DNA from: Nonlabens xiamenensis
GTDB lineage: Bacteria > Bacteroidota > Bacteroidia > Flavobacteriales > Flavobacteriaceae
Direction: 5' to 3'
Assembly: GCF_003865345.1 (NCBI RefSeq)
Contig: NZ_RMVE01000002.1
Location: 620,001 to 684,000 of the forward strand
DNA: 64,000 nt
Part shown: positions 45,603-54,176 of the stretch, in pieces
Numbering within the stretch: the stretch's first letter is position 1
Layout of the letters: the number at the start of each line of letters is the position of its first letter
Made by a program: the position numbers and the translations under genes
Notes under the pieces: generated by a model
Seen by the model: the letters and a program-made list of their open reading frames with translations, nothing else
Database searches by the model: none
What the model was told of the DNA's origin: nothing

Positions 45603-46336
45603 TGGAAAAAGACGAACTCATACAGAAATTAATACTGGGTACAGCCAAGGACGAAGAGCAAGCCGAAGCTGAGCGCTTATTAAAAACGGATGCTGATTTT
45701 AGGCGAGACTGGGACGAAGCCAAGGAGGTGCATGCTGCGCTCATCAAAAACAAGAGTGCCGAACTCAAGGAAATGTTTCAGGACTTAGAAAATAAGACCC
45801 AGTCTTCCTCAGATCAGACGCCCGGTGATAAAGTTCGCTGGTTGTGGCCATTGATGGCAGCATCAGCTGCCGCTGTATTATTTTTGGTGTTCTTTGATTT
45901 GGGTAGCTCTAATCAAGAATTATATGATGCGTATTACGAGCCATACCGAAATGTGGTAACGAGTATAGAACGCGGAGATAACCTTAAAGACGATCTGGTC
46001 AGTCGTGCCTTTTATAATTATGAATTAAAGAAATACGATTTGGCTTATGAGCAGTTGGGTGAACTATACAGCAAGGATTCACAAGGGATTTATTTGTTTT
46101 ATCAGGCCAATTCAGCCTTAGGGAACGAAGATTTGGAAAATGCCATCAAGCTCTACAAAGAACATCAACAACTTCAAGATGATTTTTACGCCAGGTCGAG
46201 ATGGTATCTAGCGCTGTCTTATTTGAAAAATGGACAAGTGGAAATGTCCAGACACTTGTTGAAAGAGATTGTTTCTAGCGCTAGCTATAACTACAAAAAT
46301 GCAGCCATCTTACTAAAGGAGATCCAGGATAAATGA
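45602..46336 (+). CDS. Predicted membrane anti-sigma factor with periplasmic TPR repeats
   Basis: The 244-residue product starts at ATG 45602, overlapping the sigma-factor stop; an earlier in-frame ATG lies inside the sigma gene. Residues 1-75 are cytoplasmic and charged and would bind the sigma factor. One membrane helix follows (about 80-100, WPLMAASAAAVLFLVFF). The C-terminal part (about 110-244) has TPR-like helices (YNYELKKYDLAYEQLGELY, YFYQANSALGNEDLENAIKLY-type, WYLALSYLKNGQVEMSRHLL) in the periplasm. The role as anti-sigma factor is inferred from position and topology; no ZAS zinc motif is seen. Confidence 0.7.
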   Translation: MEKDELIQKLILGTAKDEEQAEAERLLKTDADFRRDWDEAKEVHAALIKNKSAELKEMFQDLENKTQSSSDQTPGDKVRWLWPLMAASAAAVLFLVFFDLGSSNQELYDAYYEPYRNVVTSIERGDNLKDDLVSRAFYNYELKKYDLAYEQLGELYSKDSQGIYLFYQANSALGNEDLENAIKLYKEHQQLQDDFYARSRWYLALSYLKNGQVEMSRHLLKEIVSSASYNYKNAAILLKEIQDK

Positions 46337-46345
46337 TTGGTCCTT

Positions 46346-49312
46346 ATGAACCTATTGAAATTAAGACAAATAAACCCCTTCCTCTTCAGATGGCAAAGAA
46401 TATCTGGCATGGCCCTAATTCTTTTGTTGATGGGATCAGTATGCATCAGCTGTAAAGACAGTACGCCAACAGATCAACCATCCATCAAATTAAGGGATCA
46501 TCAAGAATTCGAGATCAAACATTCTGTGGATAGTCTATTAGTAGTCCTCGATTCTACCTCTAAAGCTAAAAAGTTTCAGGAGGCAAAAGAACTGATAAAG
46601 CATATCGCGGCCGCAATTCCAAAGGATACCAGCGCTTCTGAAAATACCATCATGGGCTGGTATTATGACACCCTTGACATGGTGCAAAGCGATGATGAAT
46701 TGTGGCGTGAAACGTACACTTCTTTTGCAAAATCATATGCCAATCGCAAGGCTCCAGATTCTATTTTACTTATGGAAATGAATTTTAATGCAGCAGATGC
46801 AGTGAGTCAATCCGGGCATTATGCTATGGCTCAAAATTTTTACCTTAAAAACGCCAAGCAGATCTACAGCCAAATTAATAAAGAAATCTTGAGTGAGGAA
46901 GACCTTCAATATCTGAAGTCTGGCCGTATTGCTGTATTGAATTTGGAATTCAGACTGCACGATATCCTTGAAAACTTTGACGGATTCACCAACGAGTTGG
47001 CCCACATTAAATCCTCTATTGAACTTCATCCAGAAACACAATTCATCAAATCCCAAAGCTTTGATTTAATCACTAAAATATTTCAGAAAGAATTGCTTTC
47101 GGGCAAACTCCGAGAGGCTGATCTTTCTCTCAAAATGATGGAAAATTTACAGGATAAAAACAATTTTTCAGATCAGATCACCTATAAATACAGCCAGTTA
47201 AAATTACATGCTGCCAACAACAACTTGGCTTTGGCACTCGCAGAATTGGATAATATGATTTCCATATACAATAACTACGAATCCGAAGTAAATACCGTTG
47301 ATCATCGCGTTGCCACAAATTATGTTCAAATAGCCCACGAGAAGATTTATGACCTTACTCAACAGGTAGATGCCAACAATATGCACTTGGAAGACCTACT
47401 ATCCAAAGCACAATATTATAGCCAGAAGTATCCAGAAACCAGTATCAGTAATACCAACGGAATATTGCAAAGGCGAGTAAACAGGTATATAGACCTGGGC
47501 AAACTAGCCAAGGCAGATTCTCTTTTGGTAGCATATAAAAAAAATGCAAAGTTGTGGAATGATTTGAATCACCTAGAAAATATAAAAGTCCTCGAACAAA
47601 AATTAAACCTTTCCAAGAAAGATCTTCAAGGGGCCATTCACTCGATCAAACCCTGGCTGACTGCCGATTCCACATCACTGGTGATCAACGACTTGAATAA
47701 GGTGAAAAGAATATTGAAAGTCGTCCAGCATTTTCAGGAGTCACCCTTCCATGAACAAACAGCAAATGCCCATCGCCAACTATTAAACAACGCCATCACA
47801 GTAATTAATGACTATCGAGCCTTCAAAATCCCAGAGAATCACGAATTACAATTAATCGCTGAAATAAAATCTTCGCTTTTAACCTTAATGGCAGAATCAA
47901 AAGTACCATGGACTCATGATGAGAAACTTACAAGTCTGCTAAATCTTGAGAAATTGATTACTAAACAAGTAGACTTTAAAAGGTTTCTTCGGCACAACTT
48001 TAATACAGAAAACTGGGAACATAGGCTTGCAGAAATTCGCGAATTAGAGGTAAGACGGAACTTTTTGCTTGAAAAGCAATTCAATTCAAGTGATGGTCAA
48101 CAAAAGATTTCAGATTCTCTAGCATCTGTCAATCTTAAATTACTAAACTCCAAAAAAGTACTGAAAAAGATCTTCCCTGATTATACCAATCTATTCGAAA
48201 CTACTAATGTGTTCAACCAAATGGATGAGGACACGGATATCTTAAGAATTTATCAAACGGATAGTTTATCCTACGCGGCAATAATGAATCATGACAAGCT
48301 ATTGATTTATTCATTAGGCAAAACTTCATTGCTAAGAAACGACATACATCAGATTCGAAATCAGATAAGTCTTAATTCTTCATTTGAAATCAACCAATTT
48401 GAATTACTGAATCGTCTTAAACAAATTGTAGACTCAAATTTTAAGTCCAGTAAGTATTTGAGTATAATTCCAGACGGTATGTTTGCCTCTTTACCTTTTG
48501 ATTTGGTGACCAGCAAGCCTTTTGTTAGCAAGAGCCTAATAGGCGAATTCTCTACAAAAAAGCAACACGACCAACTCAATACCATTGCATTCAGCCCTTC
48601 TTACACCGGTGAAACTCCTTTGGCCTTAAGAACCAGAATTCGATCCGGCGCCTATGCATTACCATTTGCTCAAGAAGAGGCGCTTGAAATTTCTAAATTG
48701 TTTGATGCTGACTATTTTGAAGGAGGACAAGCAACTAAACAAAATTTTTTACAATTGGCTCCAAAGTATAATATGCATCATCTCGCAATGCATGCCATCG
48801 TGGATTCTGAGAAAGATAATAAGGCCCTACTAGTTTTTAATGGTGATGAAAACGAAGGACTATTAAACATAGAGGAAGTCTATGGTCTTAATTTAGATTC
48901 AGAATTGGTAACACTTAGCGCTTGTAATACAGCGATGGGAAAAAAAGATCCTATCGAGGGGTCCATGAGTTTATCCCGGGCATTTCAATATGCCGGTGCA
49001 CGATCCACACTTACCAGTTTGTGGAGAGTTCCCGATCGGGAGACTTCGCAGATCATGAAGAGCTTTTACAATCATTTGAAAAATGGGGAACGCAAAGACG
49101 TCGCCCTGAAAATGGCTAAAACCGAGTATCTAGATAGCCAAATAGAAGAGCAATTTAAACAACCCTACTACTGGGCAGGTTTTGTTCTTACCGGTGATCC
49201 GTCACCAGTGGTAGACGATGGAACTCATTGGGTTTTAATTCTTATAGGTTTATCTGTCCTTGTCGGTATTATCTTGTTGGTGGCGCTTTCGCGAAAGCGG
49301 AAAAAAAGTTGA
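46346..49312 (+). CDS. TPR-CHAT protease-like membrane protein
   Basis: The 988-residue product starts at ATG 46346; a TTG 9 bp upstream is less likely. An N-terminal hydrophobic segment ends in a possible lipobox (GSVCISC). Residues about 50-560 are helical and TPR-like. The C-terminal CHAT domain (about 670-940) has both caspase-type residues: His816 in HHLAMHAIVD and Cys860 in LVTLSACNTAMG, followed by GARSTLTSLWRVPD. A membrane helix (WVLILIGLSVLVGIILLVAL) precedes a basic tail (SRKRKKS). By the positive-inside rule the CHAT domain is periplasmic. It directly follows the predicted anti-sigma gene, so cleavage or sensing of that protein is an attractive but untested idea. A palindrome copy encodes LSRKR at the tail. 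Confidence 0.85.
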   Translation: MNLLKLRQINPFLFRWQRISGMALILLLMGSVCISCKDSTPTDQPSIKLRDHQEFEIKHSVDSLLVVLDSTSKAKKFQEAKELIKHIAAAIPKDTSASENTIMGWYYDTLDMVQSDDELWRETYTSFAKSYANRKAPDSILLMEMNFNAADAVSQSGHYAMAQNFYLKNAKQIYSQINKEILSEEDLQYLKSGRIAVLNLEFRLHDILENFDGFTNELAHIKSSIELHPETQFIKSQSFDLITKIFQKELLSGKLREADLSLKMMENLQDKNNFSDQITYKYSQLKLHAANNNLALALAELDNMISIYNNYESEVNTVDHRVATNYVQIAHEKIYDLTQQVDANNMHLEDLLSKAQYYSQKYPETSISNTNGILQRRVNRYIDLGKLAKADSLLVAYKKNAKLWNDLNHLENIKVLEQKLNLSKKDLQGAIHSIKPWLTADSTSLVINDLNKVKRILKVVQHFQESPFHEQTANAHRQLLNNAITVINDYRAFKIPENHELQLIAEIKSSLLTLMAESKVPWTHDEKLTSLLNLEKLITKQVDFKRFLRHNFNTENWEHRLAEIRELEVRRNFLLEKQFNSSDGQQKISDSLASVNLKLLNSKKVLKKIFPDYTNLFETTNVFNQMDEDTDILRIYQTDSLSYAAIMNHDKLLIYSLGKTSLLRNDIHQIRNQISLNSSFEINQFELLNRLKQIVDSNFKSSKYLSIIPDGMFASLPFDLVTSKPFVSKSLIGEFSTKKQHDQLNTIAFSPSYTGETPLALRTRIRSGAYALPFAQEEALEISKLFDADYFEGGQATKQNFLQLAPKYNMHHLAMHAIVDSEKDNKALLVFNGDENEGLLNIEEVYGLNLDSELVTLSACNTAMGKKDPIEGSMSLSRAFQYAGARSTLTSLWRVPDRETSQIMKSFYNHLKNGERKDVALKMAKTEYLDSQIEEQFKQPYYWAGFVLTGDPSPVVDDGTHWVLILIGLSVLVGIILLVALSRKRKKS
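49284..49299. repeat. 16-bp palindrome CGCTTTCGCGAAAGCG, copy 7
   Basis: Perfect copy at the 3' end of the CHAT gene, encoding LSRKR of the basic cytoplasmic tail. Confidence 0.9.
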
Positions 49313-49363
49313 TCCGTCTGTTAACCTTTGGGCTAGGGAGTACATCAAGTAAAAACTATACCC

Positions 49364-50968
49364 ATGAAATTTGTGTTTATCTTATTATTCTTCTGCGTAT
49401 ACTCGACGGCCCAAAACTTGAGTTTGGTAGAAAAAATCAAACCTATGGACCAAAGCGGCGACCATCAATTCGGCAATGCTATTGACATTACTGGAGATTT
49501 AATGATCGTGGGAGATCGCAACAACAGGTATCAATTGGACGGTACACTTACCCCCAATCGATCTGGAGCCGCCTACATCTATCGCAAGGACGTCAATGAC
49601 CAATGGCAGTTTGAGCAAAAATTGGTTTTTCCTGGCAGGCCTAATGAGGTTTCCTATGGCTGGGAAGTGGAGATCGATGGTGATTTGGCTTTTGTATCTG
49701 CTATTTTCGGGAATTTCAGCTCGGGATCCACTAATTTATTAGATCCCGGGTACCTTTTTGTTTATGCCTATGACGCATCGACCTCAAGTTGGTCATTATT
49801 ACAACAATTACAAGCCCCAACCCAAGAATCAACTGCCTACTACGGCAGGGACTTTTCTTACCAAAATGGAACGCTTATCGTAGGAGAGCCCTGGCAAAGC
49901 CTGGATCCCATTACGGGTACAACAACCAATGCAGCTGGTGCGGTACACGTATATAAACGTGCGACTACTTCTGGGCTTTTCACCTTGCAACAGACCTTGG
50001 TCGCACCGAATCGGGTTTCAGGCGCCGGTTTTGGATGGGGATTGGACTTTGATCAGAATCGTTTGATCGTAGGGGCAGCCAGGGAGATGGATGCAAATAA
50101 CAATTCTAATGTAGGAGCGGCCTACTATTTTGAAGAAAATCCCACCACGGGTTTCTATAACTTTAAGCAGCGCCTACTACCTGCCAATGCAAATGTCGGT
50201 GACTTTTTTGGGCATACCATCTGTACATTTGGAAGTTTTCTCGCGATTTCCTCTCCTGAAAAGGATATTCAAACCCCTACAACCACATGGTTTGATCAAG
50301 GGCTCGTGTATCTGTATAAATTCGATTCCACAACATCCACATGGACTGAAACTCAACAGATCACAACAACCAGCGCAGGTGGTAATATGAAATTTGGATT
50401 GGATATGGACTTAGAAAATGACCGGCTGGTCGTGGGATCACATAAAGATCGATATCCTTTTCCCACCAATCAGTTTCCAGCAGCGGTAGGAAGTGTATGG
50501 TATTTTGAGCTTGATGCTCAGGGTATAGTAGACCGGAGTGTACAGCGCTCAGTTTATGATGACAACAACACCAATTTTTCTGGAGATTTCGGATACGCTT
50601 GTGCTATTTCAGGCGATTTGATCGCAGTCGGTGCGATAAGGGATGAATTTGACGAGAATGCTATGTTTACAGGAATAGAAACAGGAGCTTCTTTTGTTTA
50701 TCATTTGAACAATACTGCTGATGTTGAGAACCATAAGGAATCTGTTCTGATTTACCCCAATCCGGTAAAAGATTGGCTTCAAATAGAGGCACCCACCAGC
50801 ATTCAGAGTTTACAAATAAGAGATATCAACGGTCGACTAATCCATAGTCAAGATCTGTCCAGAGCCTTGATGAAGTTGGATCTATCGACATGGAAACCTG
50901 GAATATACTTGCTCACTTTGGTGAATAATCAGGGAAATCGACTTTCTTATAAAATAATCAAAGAATAA
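49364..50968 (+). CDS. Secreted FG-GAP repeat protein with T9SS sorting domain
   Basis: The 534-residue product has a signal peptide (MKFVFILLFFCVYSTAQN). Six or so FG-GAP-like beta-propeller units follow, with the pattern FGxxVDIxGDxxIVG (FGNAIDITGDLMIVGD, YGRDFSYQNGTLIVGEP, FGWGLDFDQNRLIVGAA, FGLDMDLENDRLVVGSH, FGYACAISGDLIAVGA). A C-terminal type IX secretion sorting domain (about 455-534, VLIYPNPVKDWLQIE to GNRLSYKIIKE) ends it. It should be exported through the T9SS and attached to the cell surface. It lies 51 bp after the CHAT gene and before a strong terminator, so it probably belongs to the sigma-factor operon. Confidence 0.85.
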   Translation: MKFVFILLFFCVYSTAQNLSLVEKIKPMDQSGDHQFGNAIDITGDLMIVGDRNNRYQLDGTLTPNRSGAAYIYRKDVNDQWQFEQKLVFPGRPNEVSYGWEVEIDGDLAFVSAIFGNFSSGSTNLLDPGYLFVYAYDASTSSWSLLQQLQAPTQESTAYYGRDFSYQNGTLIVGEPWQSLDPITGTTTNAAGAVHVYKRATTSGLFTLQQTLVAPNRVSGAGFGWGLDFDQNRLIVGAAREMDANNNSNVGAAYYFEENPTTGFYNFKQRLLPANANVGDFFGHTICTFGSFLAISSPEKDIQTPTTTWFDQGLVYLYKFDSTTSTWTETQQITTTSAGGNMKFGLDMDLENDRLVVGSHKDRYPFPTNQFPAAVGSVWYFELDAQGIVDRSVQRSVYDDNNTNFSGDFGYACAISGDLIAVGAIRDEFDENAMFTGIETGASFVYHLNNTADVENHKESVLIYPNPVKDWLQIEAPTSIQSLQIRDINGRLIHSQDLSRALMKLDLSTWKPGIYLLTLVNNQGNRLSYKIIKE

Positions 50969-51001
50969 GGGAACTGACTTTTACTAAAATTATTGATGCA
51001 T

Positions 51002-51035
51002 AAAAAAAGCCTTTCAACAATGAAAGGCTTTTTTT
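51002..51035. terminator. Bidirectional rho-independent terminator
   Basis: A perfect 15-bp stem (core AGCCTTTCA/TGAAAGGCT) with loop ACAA and A and T runs on both sides separates the FG-GAP gene from the converging rpsT gene. Confidence 0.93.
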
Positions 51036-51052
51036 AAAATCGTTATTTTGAC

Positions 51053-51304
51053 TTACAAAGCATTAACATGCTTAGCAAGTTTAGACTTCAAGTTACTGGC
51101 TTTGTTATCGTGGATAACGTTTTTCTTAGCCAACTTGTCAATCATAGAGGTAACCTCTACAAAAAGCTTTTCAGCAGCCGACTTATCTTCCGTCTCCTTC
51201 AACTTTTTGATTGCATTACGTGTAGTTTTGTGCTGGTACTTGTTTCTAACTCGTGCCGCCTCATTTCTACGTATTCTCTTTAAAGCACTTTTGTGATTTG
51301 CCAT
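51053..51304 (-). CDS. rpsT: 30S ribosomal protein S20
   Basis: The 83-residue basic product opens with MANHKSALKRIRRNEAARVRNKYQHK and shows the S20 pattern to its end (NLKSKLAKHVNAL). It binds 16S rRNA early in assembly of the small subunit. It lies 41 bp downstream of the tRNA-Glu gene on the same strand and ends at a strong terminator. Confidence 0.98.
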   Translation of the reverse strand: MANHKSALKRIRRNEAARVRNKYQHKTTRNAIKKLKETEDKSAAEKLFVEVTSMIDKLAKKNVIHDNKASNLKSKLAKHVNAL

Positions 51305-51345
51305 ATCTTTTTAAACATGGTTTCCAAAGAAACCGATTTATTTAG

Positions 51346-51417
51346 TAGCCCGTAGGGGAATCGAACCCCTCTTACCAGGATGAAAACCTGGCGTCCTAGC
51401 CGATAGACGAACGGGCC
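51346..51417 (-). tRNA. tRNA-Glu (anticodon TTC)
   Basis: The minus strand folds into a 72-base tRNA. The acceptor stem is GGCCCGT/ACGGGCT with discriminator A. The anticodon stem CCAGG/CCTGG encloses the loop TTTTCAT (anticodon TTC), and the T arm is GAGGGGTTCGATTCCCCT. The 3' CCA is not encoded. It lies between proS and rpsT. Confidence 0.96.
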
Positions 51418-51498
51418 ATTTATTTGTTCGTTTTAGCGGATGCAAAAATACATACATTTTTCAATTCTCCAAGAAGGAATCAAAAAAAATTAAAAAAA

Positions 51499-52977
51499 TT
51501 AATACGCCTTGGCAAATAGCACCCGCCTATTCGACTTTTCACCCGTTAGCACGCATTTCCCTTCCTCCATTTTTGCATCCATCGGAATACATCTGATCGT
51601 TGCTTTGGTCAATTCCTTGATGCGCTCTTCTGTAGCTGCCGTTCCATCCCAGTGGGCGGAAATAAAACCACCTTTTGTTTTCAGGACTTCTTTAAATTCA
51701 TCAAAGCTATTGACCTCTGTAATGTGTTGTTCCCTGTAGTCCATGGCCTTTTGCAGCAATGTCTTCTGGATTTCATCAAGTAAGTCTTTGACCTTTTTAG
51801 GGAGTCCATCTAAGGCCACAGTTTCTTTGGTTAAGGTATCTCTACGCGCCAATTCGACTGTTCCGTTAGCAAGGTCTCTTGCACCTATGGCGATACGTAA
51901 AGGTACGCCCTGAAGTTCATGCTGGGCAAATTTGGCTCCCGGACGTAAGGTGTCCCGAGAATCATATTTGACACTAACACCTTGTGCTCTAAGGTCTGCA
52001 GCAATTTTTTCGGCCGCTTGGGAAACTTCATCCAATTGATCTTGCCCTTTGTAAATAGGAACTATAACTACCTGATTTGGGGCCAAATTAGGAGGCAATA
52101 CAAGCCCCTGATCATCGCTATGGGTCATAATTAAAGCCCCCATTAATCTTGTGGAAACACCCCATGACGTAGCCCAAACATATTCTTGATGGCCTTCTGA
52201 GGTAGCAAATTTGACATCAAATGCTTCAGCAAAGTTTTGGCCTAAAAAATGACTGGTTCCTGCTTGAAGTGCTTTACCATCCTGCATCAATGCTTCGATA
52301 CAATAGGTTTCTACAGCTCCGGCAAAACGTTCACTTTCGGTTTTGATTCCCTTAATGACTGGTATAGCCATAAAATTCTCAACAAATGTTGCGTAGACAT
52401 CATTCATTAGTTCGGCTTCCTGGATTGCTTCCTCTTTGGTTGCATGAGCGGTATGCCCTTCCTGCCAAAGAAATTCTGCAGTACGCAGGAACAGTCGAGT
52501 ACGCATTTCCCAGCGCACCACATTGGCCCATTGGTTGATTAATAAAGGTAAATCACGGTAGGATTGAATCCAACCTTTGTAGGTATTCCATATGATCGCC
52601 TCACTAGTCGGTCGCACGACCAATTCCTCTTCGAGTTTGGCTTCTGGGTCCACCCGCAGTTTTCCAGGCTTATCAGGATCATTCTGCAGACGATAATGGG
52701 TCACAACAGCACATTCTTTGGCAAAACCTTCGGCATTCTTCTCCTCTGCTTCAAATAGACTTTTGGGAACAAATAATGGAAAATAAGCGTTTTGATGTCC
52801 GGTTTCCTTGAACATACGGTCCAATTCAGCTTGCATTTTTTCCCAAATGGCAAAACCATAAGGCTTAATTACCATACAACCCCTTACGGCACTATTCTCG
52901 GCTAAATCGGCCTTGACAACCAATTCATTATACCATTTTGAATAATCTTCTGCTCTACTCGTTAGGTTTTTTCCCAT
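51499..52977 (-). CDS. proS: Prolyl-tRNA synthetase, archaeal/eukaryotic type
   Basis: The 492-residue product starts at ATG 52977 ([20 protein letters not shown]). It has the class II motifs, including motif 1 ([18 protein letters not shown]), [25 protein letters not shown] and [21 protein letters not shown], then an anticodon-binding domain and the C-terminal zinc-type extension of the ProS type 3 branch. It charges tRNA-Pro. Many Bacteroidota use this form instead of the long bacterial ProS. Confidence 0.97.
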   Translation of the reverse strand: MGKNLTSRAEDYSKWYNELVVKADLAENSAVRGCMVIKPYGFAIWEKMQAELDRMFKETGHQNAYFPLFVPKSLFEAEEKNAEGFAKECAVVTHYRLQNDPDKPGKLRVDPEAKLEEELVVRPTSEAIIWNTYKGWIQSYRDLPLLINQWANVVRWEMRTRLFLRTAEFLWQEGHTAHATKEEAIQEAELMNDVYATFVENFMAIPVIKGIKTESERFAGAVETYCIEALMQDGKALQAGTSHFLGQNFAEAFDVKFATSEGHQEYVWATSWGVSTRLMGALIMTHSDDQGLVLPPNLAPNQVVIVPIYKGQDQLDEVSQAAEKIAADLRAQGVSVKYDSRDTLRPGAKFAQHELQGVPLRIAIGARDLANGTVELARRDTLTKETVALDGLPKKVKDLLDEIQKTLLQKAMDYREQHITEVNSFDEFKEVLKTKGGFISAHWDGTAATEERIKELTKATIRCIPMDAKMEEGKCVLTGEKSNRRVLFAKAY

Positions 52978-53088
52978 AATTATCGAACATGGCACAGAAC
53001 TTGTGCTATATTTAGAAGTTTGTTAAAAGCTTTATCAGCCAGGCAAAACTACTTATTTTTATAATAAAAGTTATCAAAATTAAACGTC

Positions 53089-54159
53089 ATGAATATATCT
53101 TACACTTATCGGTCCCATTTATCACAATGGGGAATTTTAATACTTCTGACGTCCCTTATTATTTCATGTGGTTCTTACGAGAGCGTTTCCTATAATGATG
53201 GAATTTACGGCGACAGCCCTGCACAAACTTATGTAGAGGACAACGAAGAGCAGGTGCCAGCCTATGAGGACAACTCAAGTGCTTATTACCAATCTCTCTT
53301 CGCTCAGGGTGCTGAAAAACATGGAAACAACTTTGTACAAGACACAGTATTTACGGATGTAGAGGCGTACACCTCTTCCAGTTATGATGAAACGAATCCT
53401 GATTACACGGCTTCCTATGGAGGTGGTCAACCCGCTTGGGGTTCTAATCCTTCCGAAATTAACATCAATTACTATAATGGTGGTTGGGGATGGAACAACT
53501 GGCGTTGGAATGCTGGCTTAGGATGGAACAATTGGGGCTGGAATGGCTTTTATGGTCCAAGATGGAATCGCTTTGGATGGGGTTGGAATGCCGGATGGGG
53601 ATGGAATAACTTGGCCTGGAATGGAGGCTGGGGTTGGAATGCTGGTTGGGGATGGAACACCTGGGGCTGGAATAATGGCTTCTACGGAGGATATCTTTAC
53701 CCTTATAATGGTTACAGATATGCTTACCACAACGCACGCAATTATAGAAATTATGCTTACGGCACAGATCGTTATGGACGTACACGTTATGATCGCAGTG
53801 CTGTGAACAGTAGAAGTACTTCCAGAAGTGCGAGATCCTCACAAGTTAATAGAGCTGGCAGTTACGGGCGCAATAGAAGCGGTGTATATGATCGATCCAA
53901 TGGAACGAATACCAGAAGAAGTACCACGACCCGTCGCAGTTCATCGCGCAGTAGATCGGTAAGTCCAACAAGATCTAGTCGCAGCAGATCAGCAAGTCCC
54001 TCAAGGTCTAGTCGCAGCAGCAATGCACGCAGTGGCTCTTCCAGATCTAGTAGATCATCTGGATCTATGCGTTCAGGATCCTCTAGTAGATCCTCATCAG
54101 GACGTTCTTCTGGTGGTGGCGGTAGAAGCAGCGGTAGATCATCTGGAAGACGAGGCTAA
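53089..54159 (+). CDS. Lipoprotein with Trp/Gly/Asn repeats and Arg/Ser-rich tail
   Basis: The 356-residue product has a lipoprotein signal with Cys27 (SLIISCGS). A Glu/Asp/Tyr-rich region follows (to about 110). Residues about 124-205 consist of repeats of W-G-W-N with N-A-G, N-N-W and N-G-G spacers. The tail from about 250 is almost only Arg, Ser and Gly in RS/SR dipeptides. The Trp-rich part is probably a beta-structured surface region, and the basic tail could bind nucleic acid or anionic polymer. These are inferences; no family function is known. It lies 17 bp before the OmpP1-type barrel gene and is probably co-transcribed with it. Confidence 0.75.
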   Translation: MNISYTYRSHLSQWGILILLTSLIISCGSYESVSYNDGIYGDSPAQTYVEDNEEQVPAYEDNSSAYYQSLFAQGAEKHGNNFVQDTVFTDVEAYTSSSYDETNPDYTASYGGGQPAWGSNPSEININYYNGGWGWNNWRWNAGLGWNNWGWNGFYGPRWNRFGWGWNAGWGWNNLAWNGGWGWNAGWGWNTWGWNNGFYGGYLYPYNGYRYAYHNARNYRNYAYGTDRYGRTRYDRSAVNSRSTSRSARSSQVNRAGSYGRNRSGVYDRSNGTNTRRSTTTRRSSSRSRSVSPTRSSRSRSASPSRSSRSSNARSGSSRSSRSSGSMRSGSSSRSSSGRSSGGGGRSSGRSSGRRG

Positions 54160-54176
54160 TTAGAATCCCATTTATT

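Noticed and set aside
46346-49312. The CHAT protein as part of a CRISPR-linked (Craspase-type) defence system.
   Set aside because: There is no CRISPR array or cas gene in the window, and the protein has membrane anchors and sigma-factor neighbours.
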